In this document: positions 33,197-42,111 of the stretch, piece after piece
Layout: each line of letters begins with the position of its first letter
Position numbering within the stretch: the first letter of the stretch is position 1
Assembly (NCBI GenBank): GCA_051955985.1
Contig: JBQCGD010000052.1
Coordinates: forward strand, 5,988-69,987
Length of the DNA: 64,000 nucleotides
Reading direction: 5' to 3'
Origin: DATKPA01 sp051955985
GTDB lineage: Bacteria > Planctomycetota > Phycisphaerae > WQYP01
The notes under the pieces: model-generated
The model's database searches: none
What the model was told of the DNA's origin: nothing
What the model saw: the letters and a program-made list of their open reading frames with translations, nothing else
Made by a program: the position numbers and the translations under genes

Positions 33197-34288
33197 GTGG
33201 CATGGATGAAAATGGCAGAATCATCTGGGAAGACATCGGCAGAGGTACCTAGTCCGGCGGCGGAAGCGGCCGGTGCGCCGGCGGGCGCGGAGGCGGTTCC
33301 CCACGGGCAGCCGGTTTGGTTCGAGCGGGCGTTTCCGTGGTTGATGAGCGGCACCCTCCACTTCAGCTTCGTTTTTGTGGCGTTCTTCGTGTGGTTTGCG
33401 GCCCGGAATGCGATGCGTCTTGATGATGTGCAGCAGATTGTGATTCCGGTGTCGTTCAACGATCCGAGCTTCTCGGCGACACCGGGGGCACCGAGCGCGG
33501 GATCTGCCGGCGATCCAAGCCGGGCGGCGGCGCAGGCGAAGCTGGTCGACATGATGAAGTCGGATGGGTGGGCGCAAAGCGAGGCGAATCAGAACATTGC
33601 CGGGCTGTTGAGCGGTGAGACGGCGAAGGATGAAATTGACATCATTCGGCGCGGTGCCGGCGGGGCGGCGGGGGCGGGGGTGGCGGGATCGGGCGAAGGG
33701 GGCGGGCCGATGTCTCCGTATGGGGCGCCGGGGGGCAACGGCGGGCTGCCGTTCAAGTCGAATTTTTATGGCACCGGGGGGAATGCGACGCGGATCGTGT
33801 ACATCATTGATCATTCGGGGTCGATGCTGGACAACTTTGATTACTTGAAGAAAGAGACGACGCGGTCGGTGGGGAACCTGGTGCCGCTGCAGTTTTTCAG
33901 CGTGATCATGGTTTCGGACACAGCCTCGGTGGTGGGGGAGCCGCGATTGCAGCGGGCGACGACCGAAGCGAAGCGGGCGTTCATGACGAAGCTGGAGGAT
34001 TTTGTGGCGGAGGGGCAGAACGACGACTTGCTGCCGCCGTTCCAGGAAGCGTTCGCCAAGGCGTTTGCGATGAAGCCGCAGTTGATTTATTTCCTGACGG
34101 ACGGGCACTTCTCGCCGCAGTTGCGGGAGGTGGTGCAGAAGTTGAACCGGGGGGGGAAGGTGCACATCAACACGATAGCGTTTGTGAACCATGAACCGAG
34201 TTACGAGGACCAGTTGAAGGAACTGGCGAGCAAGAACGGCGGCGTGTATCACTTTGTATCCGCGCGAGAAGCAGAAGGCGGCCGGTGA
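33197..34288 (+). CDS. von Willebrand factor A-domain protein, membrane anchored
   Basis: About 363 residues from a GTG at 33197 with CGGAG upstream; an ATG at 33206 is possible. One membrane helix lies near residues 40-65 (LMSGTLHFSFVFVAFFVWFAA), followed by an Ala/Gly-rich linker and a VWA domain whose MIDAS motif DHSGSM starts at Asp205 (IVYIIDHSGSMLD). Further VWA parts are FFSVIMVSDTASVVG and LIYFLTDGHFSP. Such domains bind metal-dependent ligands outside the membrane. It is the first gene of a five-gene operon with ExbB, two ExbD and a TPR protein, only 9 bases from exbB; its role is unknown but it probably works with the ExbB/ExbD complex in the envelope. Confidence 0.85.
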   Translation: MAWMKMAESSGKTSAEVPSPAAEAAGAPAGAEAVPHGQPVWFERAFPWLMSGTLHFSFVFVAFFVWFAARNAMRLDDVQQIVIPVSFNDPSFSATPGAPSAGSAGDPSRAAAQAKLVDMMKSDGWAQSEANQNIAGLLSGETAKDEIDIIRRGAGGAAGAGVAGSGEGGGPMSPYGAPGGNGGLPFKSNFYGTGGNATRIVYIIDHSGSMLDNFDYLKKETTRSVGNLVPLQFFSVIMVSDTASVVGEPRLQRATTEAKRAFMTKLEDFVAEGQNDDLLPPFQEAFAKAFAMKPQLIYFLTDGHFSPQLREVVQKLNRGGKVHINTIAFVNHEPSYEDQLKELASKNGGVYHFVSAREAEGGR

Positions 34289-34297
34289 GGCCGTGAG

Positions 34298-35062
34298 ATG
34301 AAGGAGAGAGTTGTGCAGATATTGTGCGTGCCCGAGTTGGCGGTGTTGATGCCGCAGTGGATTTTTCAGGCGTTCGACTGGTTTGTGCTGAGCATGTTGA
34401 CGCTGGCGTCGTTTGCGGGGGTGGGGATCGCGATCAGCGCGATGATCCACATTCGAGAGACGAAGATTGCGCCGGCGACGACGACGGAGCACCTGCGGTC
34501 GCTGATTGCGGGGCGGGACTTCCGGCAGTTGATGGATTTTGCGGCGACGGACCAGACGTTTGTGAGCCAGTCGCTGTATGCGGCGCTGCGGCGGGCGCAT
34601 CTGAAGTATCCGGCGATGCGCGAGGCGCTGGAGAACTCCGTAGGAGAGCAGACGGCGAATTTGTTCCGGCGGATAGAACCGTTGAACGTGATCGGGAATA
34701 TCGGGCCGCTGCTCGGGCTGCTCGGGACGGTGCTGGGGATGATCATGGCGTTCTACAAGCTGGTGGAGCTGGGGGGGAACACGGTGAACGCGCAGCAACT
34801 GGAGCAGGGGATCGGGACGGCGTTGTGGCACACGTTTTTCGGGCTGTTCGTGGCGATTCCGTGCCTGGTGGTGTATGGGTTGTATCGCGTGAAGGCGGAC
34901 CGGATTTCGAACAAGGCGGCGATGGTGGCCGAGGAGCTCTTGGAGAATCTGCGGCCGGAGGCGGTGGCGGAGGAGACGAAGAAGAAGGGGCGTCCCGCGA
35001 CAGCACCGGCGTCGGCGATGGCCGCGCCGCAGCCGCAGGGACATGAGGACGGGGAGGTTTGA
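34298..35062 (+). CDS. MotA/TolQ/ExbB-type proton channel subunit
   Basis: 254-residue inner-membrane protein. Three membrane segments are seen: WFVLSMLTLASFAGVGIAISAMI, LNVIGNIGPLLGLLGTVLGMIMAF and ALWHTFFGLFVAIPCLVVYGLY, with the family signature NIGPLLGLLGTVLGM and the GIGTALWHT segment between the last two. In TolQ/ExbB a pentamer of this protein surrounds an ExbD dimer and converts proton flow into motion. The last 40 residues are a Lys/Ala/Pro-rich tail. It sits between the VWA gene and two exbD genes. Confidence 0.93.
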   Translation: MKERVVQILCVPELAVLMPQWIFQAFDWFVLSMLTLASFAGVGIAISAMIHIRETKIAPATTTEHLRSLIAGRDFRQLMDFAATDQTFVSQSLYAALRRAHLKYPAMREALENSVGEQTANLFRRIEPLNVIGNIGPLLGLLGTVLGMIMAFYKLVELGGNTVNAQQLEQGIGTALWHTFFGLFVAIPCLVVYGLYRVKADRISNKAAMVAEELLENLRPEAVAEETKKKGRPATAPASAMAAPQPQGHEDGEV

Positions 35063-35063
35063 G

Positions 35064-35519
35064 ATGCGTCGCCGCGGAATGGAACCGATGCATGACGAGC
35101 ACGTGAACGTGACGCCGTTGATCGACGTCATGATGTGCCTGATCGTGTTTTTCCTGGTGTGCGGGAAGCTGGCGGCGCAGGAGTCGAACGACAAGGTGGT
35201 GGTGCCGCGGGCGGAGCTTGGGCAGCAGTTGCCGGACCAGCGGGACCGATTGTTGATCAACGTTTTGCCGCGGGATCCGAACCATCCGGATTTGTATGCG
35301 GAGCCGGAGGTGTACATCCGCGGGGGTGAGATTGCGATGAATGATCTGGCGCGTTACCTGCGGGATGAGAAGGGGCGGACGCCGGACGTGAAGGTGATCA
35401 TCCGGGCGGACCAGGACATTCCGTACCAGTGGATTGCGCCGGTGTTGACGGCGTGTGCCCAGGCCGGGATCAAGAGCGTGAATTTTTCGACGAGGCACCT
35501 GGACCACCCGGTGCCGTGA
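35064..35519 (+). CDS. ExbD/TolR-type biopolymer transport protein, first copy
   Basis: 151 residues from ATG 35064 (GGGAGG upstream). One membrane helix (VTPLIDVMMCLIVFFLVCG) carries the essential Asp in the NVTPLIDVM motif, near residue 21. The periplasmic domain contains VYIRGGEIAMNDLARYLRD and VKVIIRADQDIPYQWIAPVL, the swapped-strand dimer region of ExbD/TolR. It should pair with the adjacent ExbB. A second ExbD copy follows 18 bases later with only distant similarity, so the motor may contain a heterodimer. Confidence 0.93.
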   Translation: MRRRGMEPMHDEHVNVTPLIDVMMCLIVFFLVCGKLAAQESNDKVVVPRAELGQQLPDQRDRLLINVLPRDPNHPDLYAEPEVYIRGGEIAMNDLARYLRDEKGRTPDVKVIIRADQDIPYQWIAPVLTACAQAGIKSVNFSTRHLDHPVP

Positions 35520-35537
35520 GGTTTTGCAGGAAGCTGC

Positions 35538-36008
35538 ATGCGTTATCGACCGCTTACGAAAATGTCTGCAAACGTCGGCCCGAACATGACGCCGATGGTG
35601 GATGTCGTCATGTGCATCCTGATTTTTTTCATGCTGGGGAGCTCGCTGACGCCGGAGCTGTTTCTGCAGAGCAACACGGCGATCGACAAGACGGGGCTGG
35701 GGAACGAGGCGACGGATCAGAAGCTGCCGTCGGTGCGGGTGAACATCATGATGCGGCGGGACGGGGATGTGACGCTGGTATCGGCGTTCGGCGCGAAGCC
35801 GATGAAGATGGACAAGGTGGATGATCCGGATCAATCGGACAATGAGCAATTGTCGGCCTATTTTCAGCAGAAGAAGAAGACGTTGAGCGACGATGTGCAG
35901 GTGATCATCGTGCCGGAGAAGCGCGTGCCGTACCAGGATGTGATCACGGTGTACGATTACTGCACGAAGGCGCAGTTCAAGCAGGTGGCGTTTGCGCCGG
36001 CGCATTGA
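35538..36008 (+). CDS. ExbD/TolR-type biopolymer transport protein, second copy
   Basis: 156 residues. The helix NMTPMVDVVMCILIFFMLG holds the conserved Asp. The periplasmic part is longer than in the first copy and includes VRVNIMMRRDGDVTLVSAF and VQVIIVPEKRVPYQDVITVYDYC, equivalent to the TolR/ExbD C-terminal strand. A charged insert (KVDDPDQSDNEQLSAYFQQK) separates the strands. Two dissimilar ExbD proteins in tandem imply an asymmetric stator. Confidence 0.92.
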   Translation: MRYRPLTKMSANVGPNMTPMVDVVMCILIFFMLGSSLTPELFLQSNTAIDKTGLGNEATDQKLPSVRVNIMMRRDGDVTLVSAFGAKPMKMDKVDDPDQSDNEQLSAYFQQKKKTLSDDVQVIIVPEKRVPYQDVITVYDYCTKAQFKQVAFAPAH

Positions 36009-36059
36009 GTGGCGGGCACTGGAACGGGAACAGGAAACGCACGAAGAACAGCGAAGGGA

Positions 36060-38726
36060 ATGACATTGGCAGTTGCGCGAAACAGTACGGCGAAGAGGGC
36101 GTGGGCGGGGGTGGTGTTGTGCGCGTGCGTGCTGCCGGGGAGCACGTTCGGGCAGGACGGGGCGGCGGCGACTTCGCCGGCGGTGGCTTTCACGCCGCGG
36201 TCGGAGACGTTCTTTGCGCACGATCTGCTGCGGTTGAACCAGGCAGATCTGATCAAGGCGGAGGAGGAAGCGGCGAAAGGGACGGCGGCGGAAAACCTGT
36301 GGAAGGCGGAGTATCTCGTGGCGGCGTGGGACGGGGTGATCAAGACGAAGGCGGATCGCGCAGCCGCTGAGGCGACGTTTCTCACGGCGATGCGGGCGTA
36401 TTTGAACGCCCAACCGGCAGCGGTGGACGGGGTGTGGGCGCTCGATCATGCAGAGTTCATTTTCGGCCGGCTTTCGGAACCGATCATCAACCGCATGGAG
36501 TATTGGGAGAACAACAAGAAGGACCGGGAGCAACTGGCGCCGATGTCGAAGCTGGCGGAGGACCTGCTGCAGCTTGCGGGAAAGAGGCTGGCGGCTGGCT
36601 TGCACGAGGCGGATGCGGGCGGGGCGTTTGATGAGGCGGCGTATACGCGCAATTACCGGGCGCTTGCCGAGGTGGAGTATTACGGCACCTGGGCGAAATA
36701 CTTCCAGGCCATGGTGATGGAGCCGGGGGATCCGGCGCGCAAGGAGCTGTTGTTAAAAGCGGCAGCGGCGCTGGGGAAGTGGGCGGATGACCCGCAGGAC
36801 AACGGGGTGAACAACCAGTCGCGGCTGCTGCGCGGCAAGGCGTTGAGCGAGGCGGGGGACATCGACAAGGCGATCGTGGACCTGACGCGCGCTTCGCAGG
36901 ACAAGAAGGCGCCGGCGTGGGTGCAGTACCAGGCGCACTACCAGCTGGTGGTGGCGCGGATGCGGGCGGGGACGTTCGGCGCGGCGCGAGCGGAACTCGA
37001 GGCATTCAAGAAGTCGCTTTCGTCGGGCAACGCGGATGCGCAGATCAGCACGGACATGCTTGCGTTTCGACTGGCCTGGGCGGAGGCGGCGACGAAAAAG
37101 GGGGAGGAGAAAAAATCCGCACAGGCGGCAGCGATGCAGATTCTCTCGGGCATTATTCAGCGGGATTCGCGCTACCGCGACCTGGTGTATCAGCAGCTTG
37201 CGGCGGGGATACCGGATGATGCGAATCCGGCGGACCTCCTTCCGCTGCAGCAACTGGCGGTCGCCTACATTCATTCGCAGGGGCAGAAGGGGAACACGCC
37301 GCAGAGTCGGGACGAACTCAAGCGTGCGGCGGCGGCGGCTGTCGCGGTGCATGACAATCCGGGGGTGTCGGTTGCGGACAAGCTGGAGGCCACGTTTATT
37401 GCCGGCGTGACGAACGCGCTGCTGGGGAACCTGATGGAGGCGGCGACGTTCAACGTGGAGTTCGTCGAGCAGGCGCCGACGGATTCGCGTGCGAAGGCGT
37501 TGCTGGATTTGGCACTGCAACAGATCGGCGAGATGCGGAAGGGGGGCGCGAAGCCGACGCCGGAGCTGCTGAAATTGCAGGAGCGTGCGCTGACGCTGGC
37601 GACTTCCGTTTTCCACGACTCGAAGTGGCGGTATGCGGAGGCTCGCACGCTGGAGGACAACGGCAAGTTGAGCGAGGCGGCGAAGATCTTCGGGGATCTG
37701 CCGGAGACGGATCCGAATTATCTTGATGCGCGGTTCCAGCTCGTGAGCATTGCGACGACGCGGTTCAGCCAACTGCCGGAAAAGGCGCCGGAGAACGACG
37801 TCCGCGCGGCGGCGAAGGATCTGTTCACCGCGTGCACCGCGTTTGTGCAGTTGCTTGACCATCCCCCGGCGACGGCCGACCAGGAGGCGGTGGCACGGGC
37901 GAAGGCGTATCGGTCGAACATCTGGCTGATTGAAACGTCGACGGCGCTAAACCCGGCGGTGAAACAGATGGATATCGCATTCGATCGCCTAGCGAAGCTG
38001 GATTCGGTGAAGAACGAGCTTTCGCCGGCCCAGGAAGCGGCGGTGCTGCGGTACCGGATCCAGGCGTATCAGCTCACGGGGCAGACGCAGAAGGCGTTTG
38101 ATGCGGTGCAGGCGTATGCGAAATCCCAGGGCCGGGATGCCAATGGGATCATCCACCAATTCGCGCTTTCGACGATTCAGGAACTGGGTCCGGTGGAGAA
38201 GAGCGATCCGGCACGGGCGCGGCAGCTTGCGGAGTACGTGGTGAAGCTTCTGCAACCGCTGATCGACGATGCATCGCATGATGAGAAGGAAAAGGCGACG
38301 GCCTACGGCTACAAGCAGTTGCAGGCGGACATGATGATCCGGGCGGGGCAATATGCCCAGGCGCAGGAAGTGGCAAACAAGCTGATTGCGGAGAACGGAA
38401 AAGACCTGCTGAATTTCATGGTGGAGGCGAGGGCGATCTTCGCGCGGGCGCGGGACACGGACGACAAGAAGGCTTACGCCGAGGCGGAGGATTATTTCGG
38501 CCGCATCCTGCCGAAAGTGAGCAACGGCAGCGAAAGCTACTGGGAATGCTGGCTGCGCATCCTGGAATCGAAGGAAGCCCTGGCGGGACCTGATGCGGAC
38601 AATGCGATACGGAAGAAACTGAACGACCTGCATGCGGCGTTCGGGCAGACGCTGGGCGGCGAAACCTTCAAGGATGAGTTCTCGGCGTTTGCCAGGAAAT
38701 ACGACGTCGCAACGACGTCGCCGTGA
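36060..38726 (+). CDS. Large secreted TPR-repeat protein
   Basis: About 888 residues with a signal peptide (AKRAWAGVVLCACVLPGSTFG). The mature protein is rich in helix-turn-helix TPR-like repeats, for example AEYLVAAWDGVIKTKADRAA, ALSEAGDIDKAIVDLTRAS, TLEDNGKLSEAAKIFGDLP, and YAQAQEVANKLIAENGKDL. No catalytic motif was recognised. The start is chosen at ATG 36060 (GAAGGGA upstream); the frame opens at 36009 directly after the second exbD. It probably acts as a scaffold in the envelope with the VWA and ExbB/ExbD proteins. A convergent yggS gene ends 5 bases later. Confidence 0.85.
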   Translation: MTLAVARNSTAKRAWAGVVLCACVLPGSTFGQDGAAATSPAVAFTPRSETFFAHDLLRLNQADLIKAEEEAAKGTAAENLWKAEYLVAAWDGVIKTKADRAAAEATFLTAMRAYLNAQPAAVDGVWALDHAEFIFGRLSEPIINRMEYWENNKKDREQLAPMSKLAEDLLQLAGKRLAAGLHEADAGGAFDEAAYTRNYRALAEVEYYGTWAKYFQAMVMEPGDPARKELLLKAAAALGKWADDPQDNGVNNQSRLLRGKALSEAGDIDKAIVDLTRASQDKKAPAWVQYQAHYQLVVARMRAGTFGAARAELEAFKKSLSSGNADAQISTDMLAFRLAWAEAATKKGEEKKSAQAAAMQILSGIIQRDSRYRDLVYQQLAAGIPDDANPADLLPLQQLAVAYIHSQGQKGNTPQSRDELKRAAAAAVAVHDNPGVSVADKLEATFIAGVTNALLGNLMEAATFNVEFVEQAPTDSRAKALLDLALQQIGEMRKGGAKPTPELLKLQERALTLATSVFHDSKWRYAEARTLEDNGKLSEAAKIFGDLPETDPNYLDARFQLVSIATTRFSQLPEKAPENDVRAAAKDLFTACTAFVQLLDHPPATADQEAVARAKAYRSNIWLIETSTALNPAVKQMDIAFDRLAKLDSVKNELSPAQEAAVLRYRIQAYQLTGQTQKAFDAVQAYAKSQGRDANGIIHQFALSTIQELGPVEKSDPARARQLAEYVVKLLQPLIDDASHDEKEKATAYGYKQLQADMMIRAGQYAQAQEVANKLIAENGKDLLNFMVEARAIFARARDTDDKKAYAEAEDYFGRILPKVSNGSESYWECWLRILESKEALAGPDADNAIRKKLNDLHAAFGQTLGGETFKDEFSAFARKYDVATTSP

Positions 38727-38731
38727 GGGTT

Positions 38732-39463
38732 TCAGCTTCCAAAAAGGGCGGAGCCGATGCGCACCATGGTGGCGCCTTCTTCGACGGCGACCTGGTAATC
38801 ACCGCTCATGCCCATGCTGAGGTGTTTGAACCGATCGCCGCCGATCTTGCGGAACTTGATTTCATCGAAGATCTCGCGAAGCCGCACGAAGACGGGGCGG
38901 GCGTCCTCGGGGTTGGCGGAATAGGGCGCCATGCACATCAGGCCGATGAGGTGGACGTTGTCCATGGTGTCGATCTGCTCGGCGAGGTGGATGGAGGCGC
39001 CGACGGCCACGCCGAACTTGGAATTTTCGCCGGCGACATTGACCTCGAGCATCACGGGCATGGTGCGGTCGAGGCGTTCGGACTCCTCCTGGATTTCCTC
39101 GGCAAGCCGAAGCGAATCGACGCTGTGGACGAGCTTGCAGAGGGTGATTACGGGGCGCACCTTGTTGCGCTGCAGATGGCCGATCATGTGCCAGCGGATA
39201 TCGCCGGGGGCGGGGAGCTTCTTTTCAGTGCGGTTCTGCTGGCGAAGGAGCCACTCTTCGAGCTGTGCGGCGCGCTGCTGGAGCTGCTGCACCTTGCTTT
39301 CGCCGAAATCGCGGTGGCCCATTTCCACGAGCTGCTTGATCTGATCAGGCGAGCCGTTTTTCGTAACGGCCACAAGCTTCACGGCGCTCGCATCGCGTCG
39401 CGATTTGGCGGCGGCCTTGGCGATTCCGTCCTGGATGGCTTTATATCGGTCTTGAAGATTCAT
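38732..39463 (-). CDS. yggS: YggS-family pyridoxal phosphate homeostasis protein
   Basis: 243-residue PLP-binding TIM barrel of the YggS/PROSC family. The PLP lysine is Lys35 (LVAVTKN). Other family marks are DFGESKVQQL, WHMIGHLQRNKV, LVHSVDSLRLAEEI, EVNVAGENSKFGV, LIGLMCMAPY, and LSMGMSGDYQVAVEEGATMVRIGSALFG. These proteins regulate free PLP and show no known catalysis. An insertion (WLLRQQNRTEKKLPAPG) is seen before the WHMIG strand. It is downstream of the PAS/MCP-like gene on the same strand. Confidence 0.95.
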   Translation of the reverse strand: MNLQDRYKAIQDGIAKAAAKSRRDASAVKLVAVTKNGSPDQIKQLVEMGHRDFGESKVQQLQQRAAQLEEWLLRQQNRTEKKLPAPGDIRWHMIGHLQRNKVRPVITLCKLVHSVDSLRLAEEIQEESERLDRTMPVMLEVNVAGENSKFGVAVGASIHLAEQIDTMDNVHLIGLMCMAPYSANPEDARPVFVRLREIFDEIKFRKIGGDRFKHLSMGMSGDYQVAVEEGATMVRIGSALFGS

Positions 39464-39528
39464 GCGCCCTCACGCTGACAATGGCCGTATTATGCCCGCG
39501 GGGCGCGCACGATCAAGGGACCGTCCAT

Positions 39529-40896
39529 TCAGGGAGCACTGAGTGCGACAAGATGGCGGTCGATGGCCTCTGCGGAGGGGGGGGTGACCGCCGCGACCGC
39601 CGCTTCTTCAGAAATGGTGATCAGCTTGCGCCGGGACTCCAGCGTCAGCGTTTTCATCTCGTCGAAGACCGCGCTGATCGCGGATTCGTTGCCGGTGCGG
39701 ACGGCTTCCATGCGACCCGTGACGTCGAGGATTTCGAGTGTGCGCAGTTCCTTGGAGAAATCCGCAAATTGGCGGGTCAGGCTGGAGGTGCAGGCGTTGG
39801 ACTTCCCGGCCAGCGCAGTGGACTGTTGCAGGCTTTCCCGGACGACGTGGGCAAGCTGGGCGATGTTCTGGTGCATTCCGGCGATGCGGCTGGGGTCCTT
39901 GTCGGCCGCCAGCTCCCCCAGGAACGAGGACATCATTTCCAGGCTGAGCTCCCCGGTGGTGATGTGAAAAGCGGCGGCGTTGAGCGTGCGAATGGCGCTG
40001 GTGATGACGTTCACCACGTTCCGCGCGGAATCAGAAACGCCCCGTGTTGTGCGGCTCATCTGGTGGGCGATCACCTGGAGGGCGCCTCCCTGGGCGGTGA
40101 GAGTTGCAGCGCGGATTTGTGCGTTCAGGGAGAGCAGTTGGAGATGGCTTCCGAGCTTGCGGACATTCTCGCCCTCGGACGAGAGACGCCTCCCAAGCTG
40201 CAGGAATGAGTCCACAGAATTGAGAAGGCCTCCCACGGTGGATTTGAGCGCGTTGCAGTCGAGGGTGAGGCGTCGGAGTGTTTCGCTGAGCGCAGCGTCG
40301 CTGTTTGCACTTTCCGTCCGGGGCAGCACAGCGCGCCGGGCGGCGACCTCCGCGGGAAGAATCTGGTGCATCAGCTCCTCATAATCCCCGAAGCCGAGAG
40401 AATGCACGGCGCTTTCGAGCATCGGGCGGGAAACGGCCATGGCCTCTTTGCGCGTGCCCCCTTTTGCTTCGACGGCAGCTTCGGCTTCGCGGAGCTGTTT
40501 GTAGAGCGCCTGCACATGGGCGAAAAAAGGGCTGGACGGTTTGAGGCGGATGGAAAGGAAGCCGTTGTTGATCGGCGCGATGAACGCACAGACCCAGTAA
40601 AAGGAACCATCCTTGGCCTTGTTCTTGACGTAGGCAACGACTTCCTGGCCGTTCAGGAGGCGGCTCCAGACGAGCCAGAAAGCAACCGCGGGCATGTCCG
40701 GGTGGCGAATGATCTTGTGAGGCTTGCCGAGGAGTTCGGCGGCGGCGTAGCGGCTGACGCGGACGAAGATGTCATTGCCGAAGGTGATGATCCCTTTGCG
40801 ATCGGTGGTGGAAAAAAAGAGCTCTTCGATGCGGAAGGGAGATTCGATGTCGCGTACCGGGGTATCGGTGCTGCAGGTCAAGGCAGTACCCTCCAA
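39529..40896 (-). CDS. Soluble PAS-domain protein with a chemoreceptor-like C-terminus
   Basis: 455 residues with no membrane segment. The N-terminal PAS domain is of the Aer type (FFSTTDRKGIITFGNDIFVRVS, LLGKPHKIIRHPDMPAVAFW, YVKNKAKDGSFYWVCAF), which in Aer holds FAD. A coiled-coil region then leads to LGSHLQLLSLNAQIRAATLTAQGGALQVIAHQM, a divergent version of the chemoreceptor hairpin tip, which differs from the conserved NLLALNAAIEAARAGE. The start is a TTG at 40896 with AGAGG upstream. No cheA, cheW or flagellar gene is near. It may signal to a distant chemotaxis system or serve another kinase. Confidence 0.75.
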   Translation of the reverse strand: MEGTALTCSTDTPVRDIESPFRIEELFFSTTDRKGIITFGNDIFVRVSRYAAAELLGKPHKIIRHPDMPAVAFWLVWSRLLNGQEVVAYVKNKAKDGSFYWVCAFIAPINNGFLSIRLKPSSPFFAHVQALYKQLREAEAAVEAKGGTRKEAMAVSRPMLESAVHSLGFGDYEELMHQILPAEVAARRAVLPRTESANSDAALSETLRRLTLDCNALKSTVGGLLNSVDSFLQLGRRLSSEGENVRKLGSHLQLLSLNAQIRAATLTAQGGALQVIAHQMSRTTRGVSDSARNVVNVITSAIRTLNAAAFHITTGELSLEMMSSFLGELAADKDPSRIAGMHQNIAQLAHVVRESLQQSTALAGKSNACTSSLTRQFADFSKELRTLEILDVTGRMEAVRTGNESAISAVFDEMKTLTLESRRKLITISEEAAVAAVTPPSAEAIDRHLVALSAP

Positions 40897-40958
40897 CGTG
40901 GCCTCTGGTCGATCTTGAGGAGAACGTCGGTTCAGACCAATCTAGGGTATCTACCTAT

Positions 40959-40970
40959 TTTTCGCGAAAA
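40959..40970. promoter_or_regulatory. Perfect 12-bp palindrome TTTTCGCGAAAA upstream of the PAS protein gene
   Basis: The palindrome lies 63 bases upstream of the PAS gene start in an otherwise short gap. It could be an operator, or be chance, as no regulator is nearby. Confidence 0.3.
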
Positions 40971-40992
40971 TCCCACGCTGGCGGGGATGCGA

Positions 40993-42048
40993 TCAGGCTG
41001 CCTCGGCGGCGTCTTCCTGAATTTGAGAAATACGGCCGGCACGGACGGCTTCGTCGTAGTCGGTGCGCCACTCCAGGAATCCCGTCAGCACCCGCTCGAA
41101 ATCGGCGGCGGAGTTGATTTCCCGCATGGGGTCACGCAGGGAGCGGCACGGATTCATGGTCTTGGCATACCAGCTGATGCGCTTGCGGAATTCCAGCACG
41201 GCGACGCGTTCGTTGCGGAAGCGCACGAGGTTGTAAAAGTGCCGGCGGATCATGTCGCACTTGTCCTGGATCGACGGTTCGGCGGGAACGATGCCGGCGG
41301 TGAAAAGGCTCCAGACATCGCGGAAGATCCAGGGGCGAACGAGGGCGCCGCGGCCGATCATCACGCCGGCACACCCGGTGGCCTCGATCATGCGCTTGGC
41401 GTCGATGGGCACCTTGATGTCGCCATTGCCGATAACGGGAATGTTCTTCACCGCGGCGACGACCTGGGCGATGCCGTCGAGCCTGGCCTGCCCGGTGAAG
41501 TTCATTTCGGTGGTGCGGCCGTGAATCGTGATGAGGGAGACGCCGGCTTCCTCGAGGCGCCTGGCGAGATAAGGGGCGACGATGGAGTTGTCGTCCCAGC
41601 CGAGGCGAAGTTTGCACGTAAGCGGGACGCGCCGGAGGCACGCCTTGATGCGCTCGACCATTTTGAGGGTGTTGTCCGGATTGCAGAGCAGCTTGCTTCC
41701 ACCGTCCTTCTTGGTGATTTTGTCGACAGGACAGCCCATGTTGATGTCGATGACGTGGGCGCCGCGGTCCTCGGCCCACATCGCGGCTTCGCAGAGGCGA
41801 TCGACGTTGCCGCCGTAAAGCTGCATGCAGAGCGGCGAGTCTTCGGGGCAGGTGGCGGCGAGTTCCATGGAGCGTTTGTTTTCGCGGAGGACGCCTTCCG
41901 GACAGAGGAGGTCGGTGCACCCCATGCCGACGCCACCGCAGGCGCGGGCGACGAGCCGGAAGCTCACATCGCAATACCCGGCGATGGGGGCGAGCAGCAG
42001 GTTGGTGGCGAGCTGCACATTGCCGATGGTGAGGGGGCGCACGTTCAC
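40993..42048 (-). CDS. dus: tRNA-dihydrouridine synthase
   Basis: 351-residue FMN-dependent TIM-barrel enzyme that reduces uridines in tRNA. It shows LLLAPIAGYCDVSFRLVARACG, MQLYGGNVDRLCEAAMW, the key INMGCPVDKITKKDGGSKLL (catalytic Cys region), LTCKLRLGWDD, ITIHGRTTEMNFTGQA, PVIGNGDIKVPIDAKRM and VMIGRGALVRPWIF. It resembles DusB most closely. The C-terminal helical domain follows. It lies downstream of an MFS transporter gene (63 bases) on the same strand. Confidence 0.94.
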   Translation of the reverse strand: MNVRPLTIGNVQLATNLLLAPIAGYCDVSFRLVARACGGVGMGCTDLLCPEGVLRENKRSMELAATCPEDSPLCMQLYGGNVDRLCEAAMWAEDRGAHVIDINMGCPVDKITKKDGGSKLLCNPDNTLKMVERIKACLRRVPLTCKLRLGWDDNSIVAPYLARRLEEAGVSLITIHGRTTEMNFTGQARLDGIAQVVAAVKNIPVIGNGDIKVPIDAKRMIEATGCAGVMIGRGALVRPWIFRDVWSLFTAGIVPAEPSIQDKCDMIRRHFYNLVRFRNERVAVLEFRKRISWYAKTMNPCRSLRDPMREINSAADFERVLTGFLEWRTDYDEAVRAGRISQIQEDAAEAA

Positions 42049-42111
42049 GGGAAAAAGGCTCCTGGAAAGAAGACTGGCATTCTAACAAAAGGGAGCGGGG
42101 AATCGTAAGGG

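Noticed and set aside
40921..40960. tRNA-like GGTTCAGACC sequence
   Set aside because: No acceptor stem or anticodon arm could be drawn around it.
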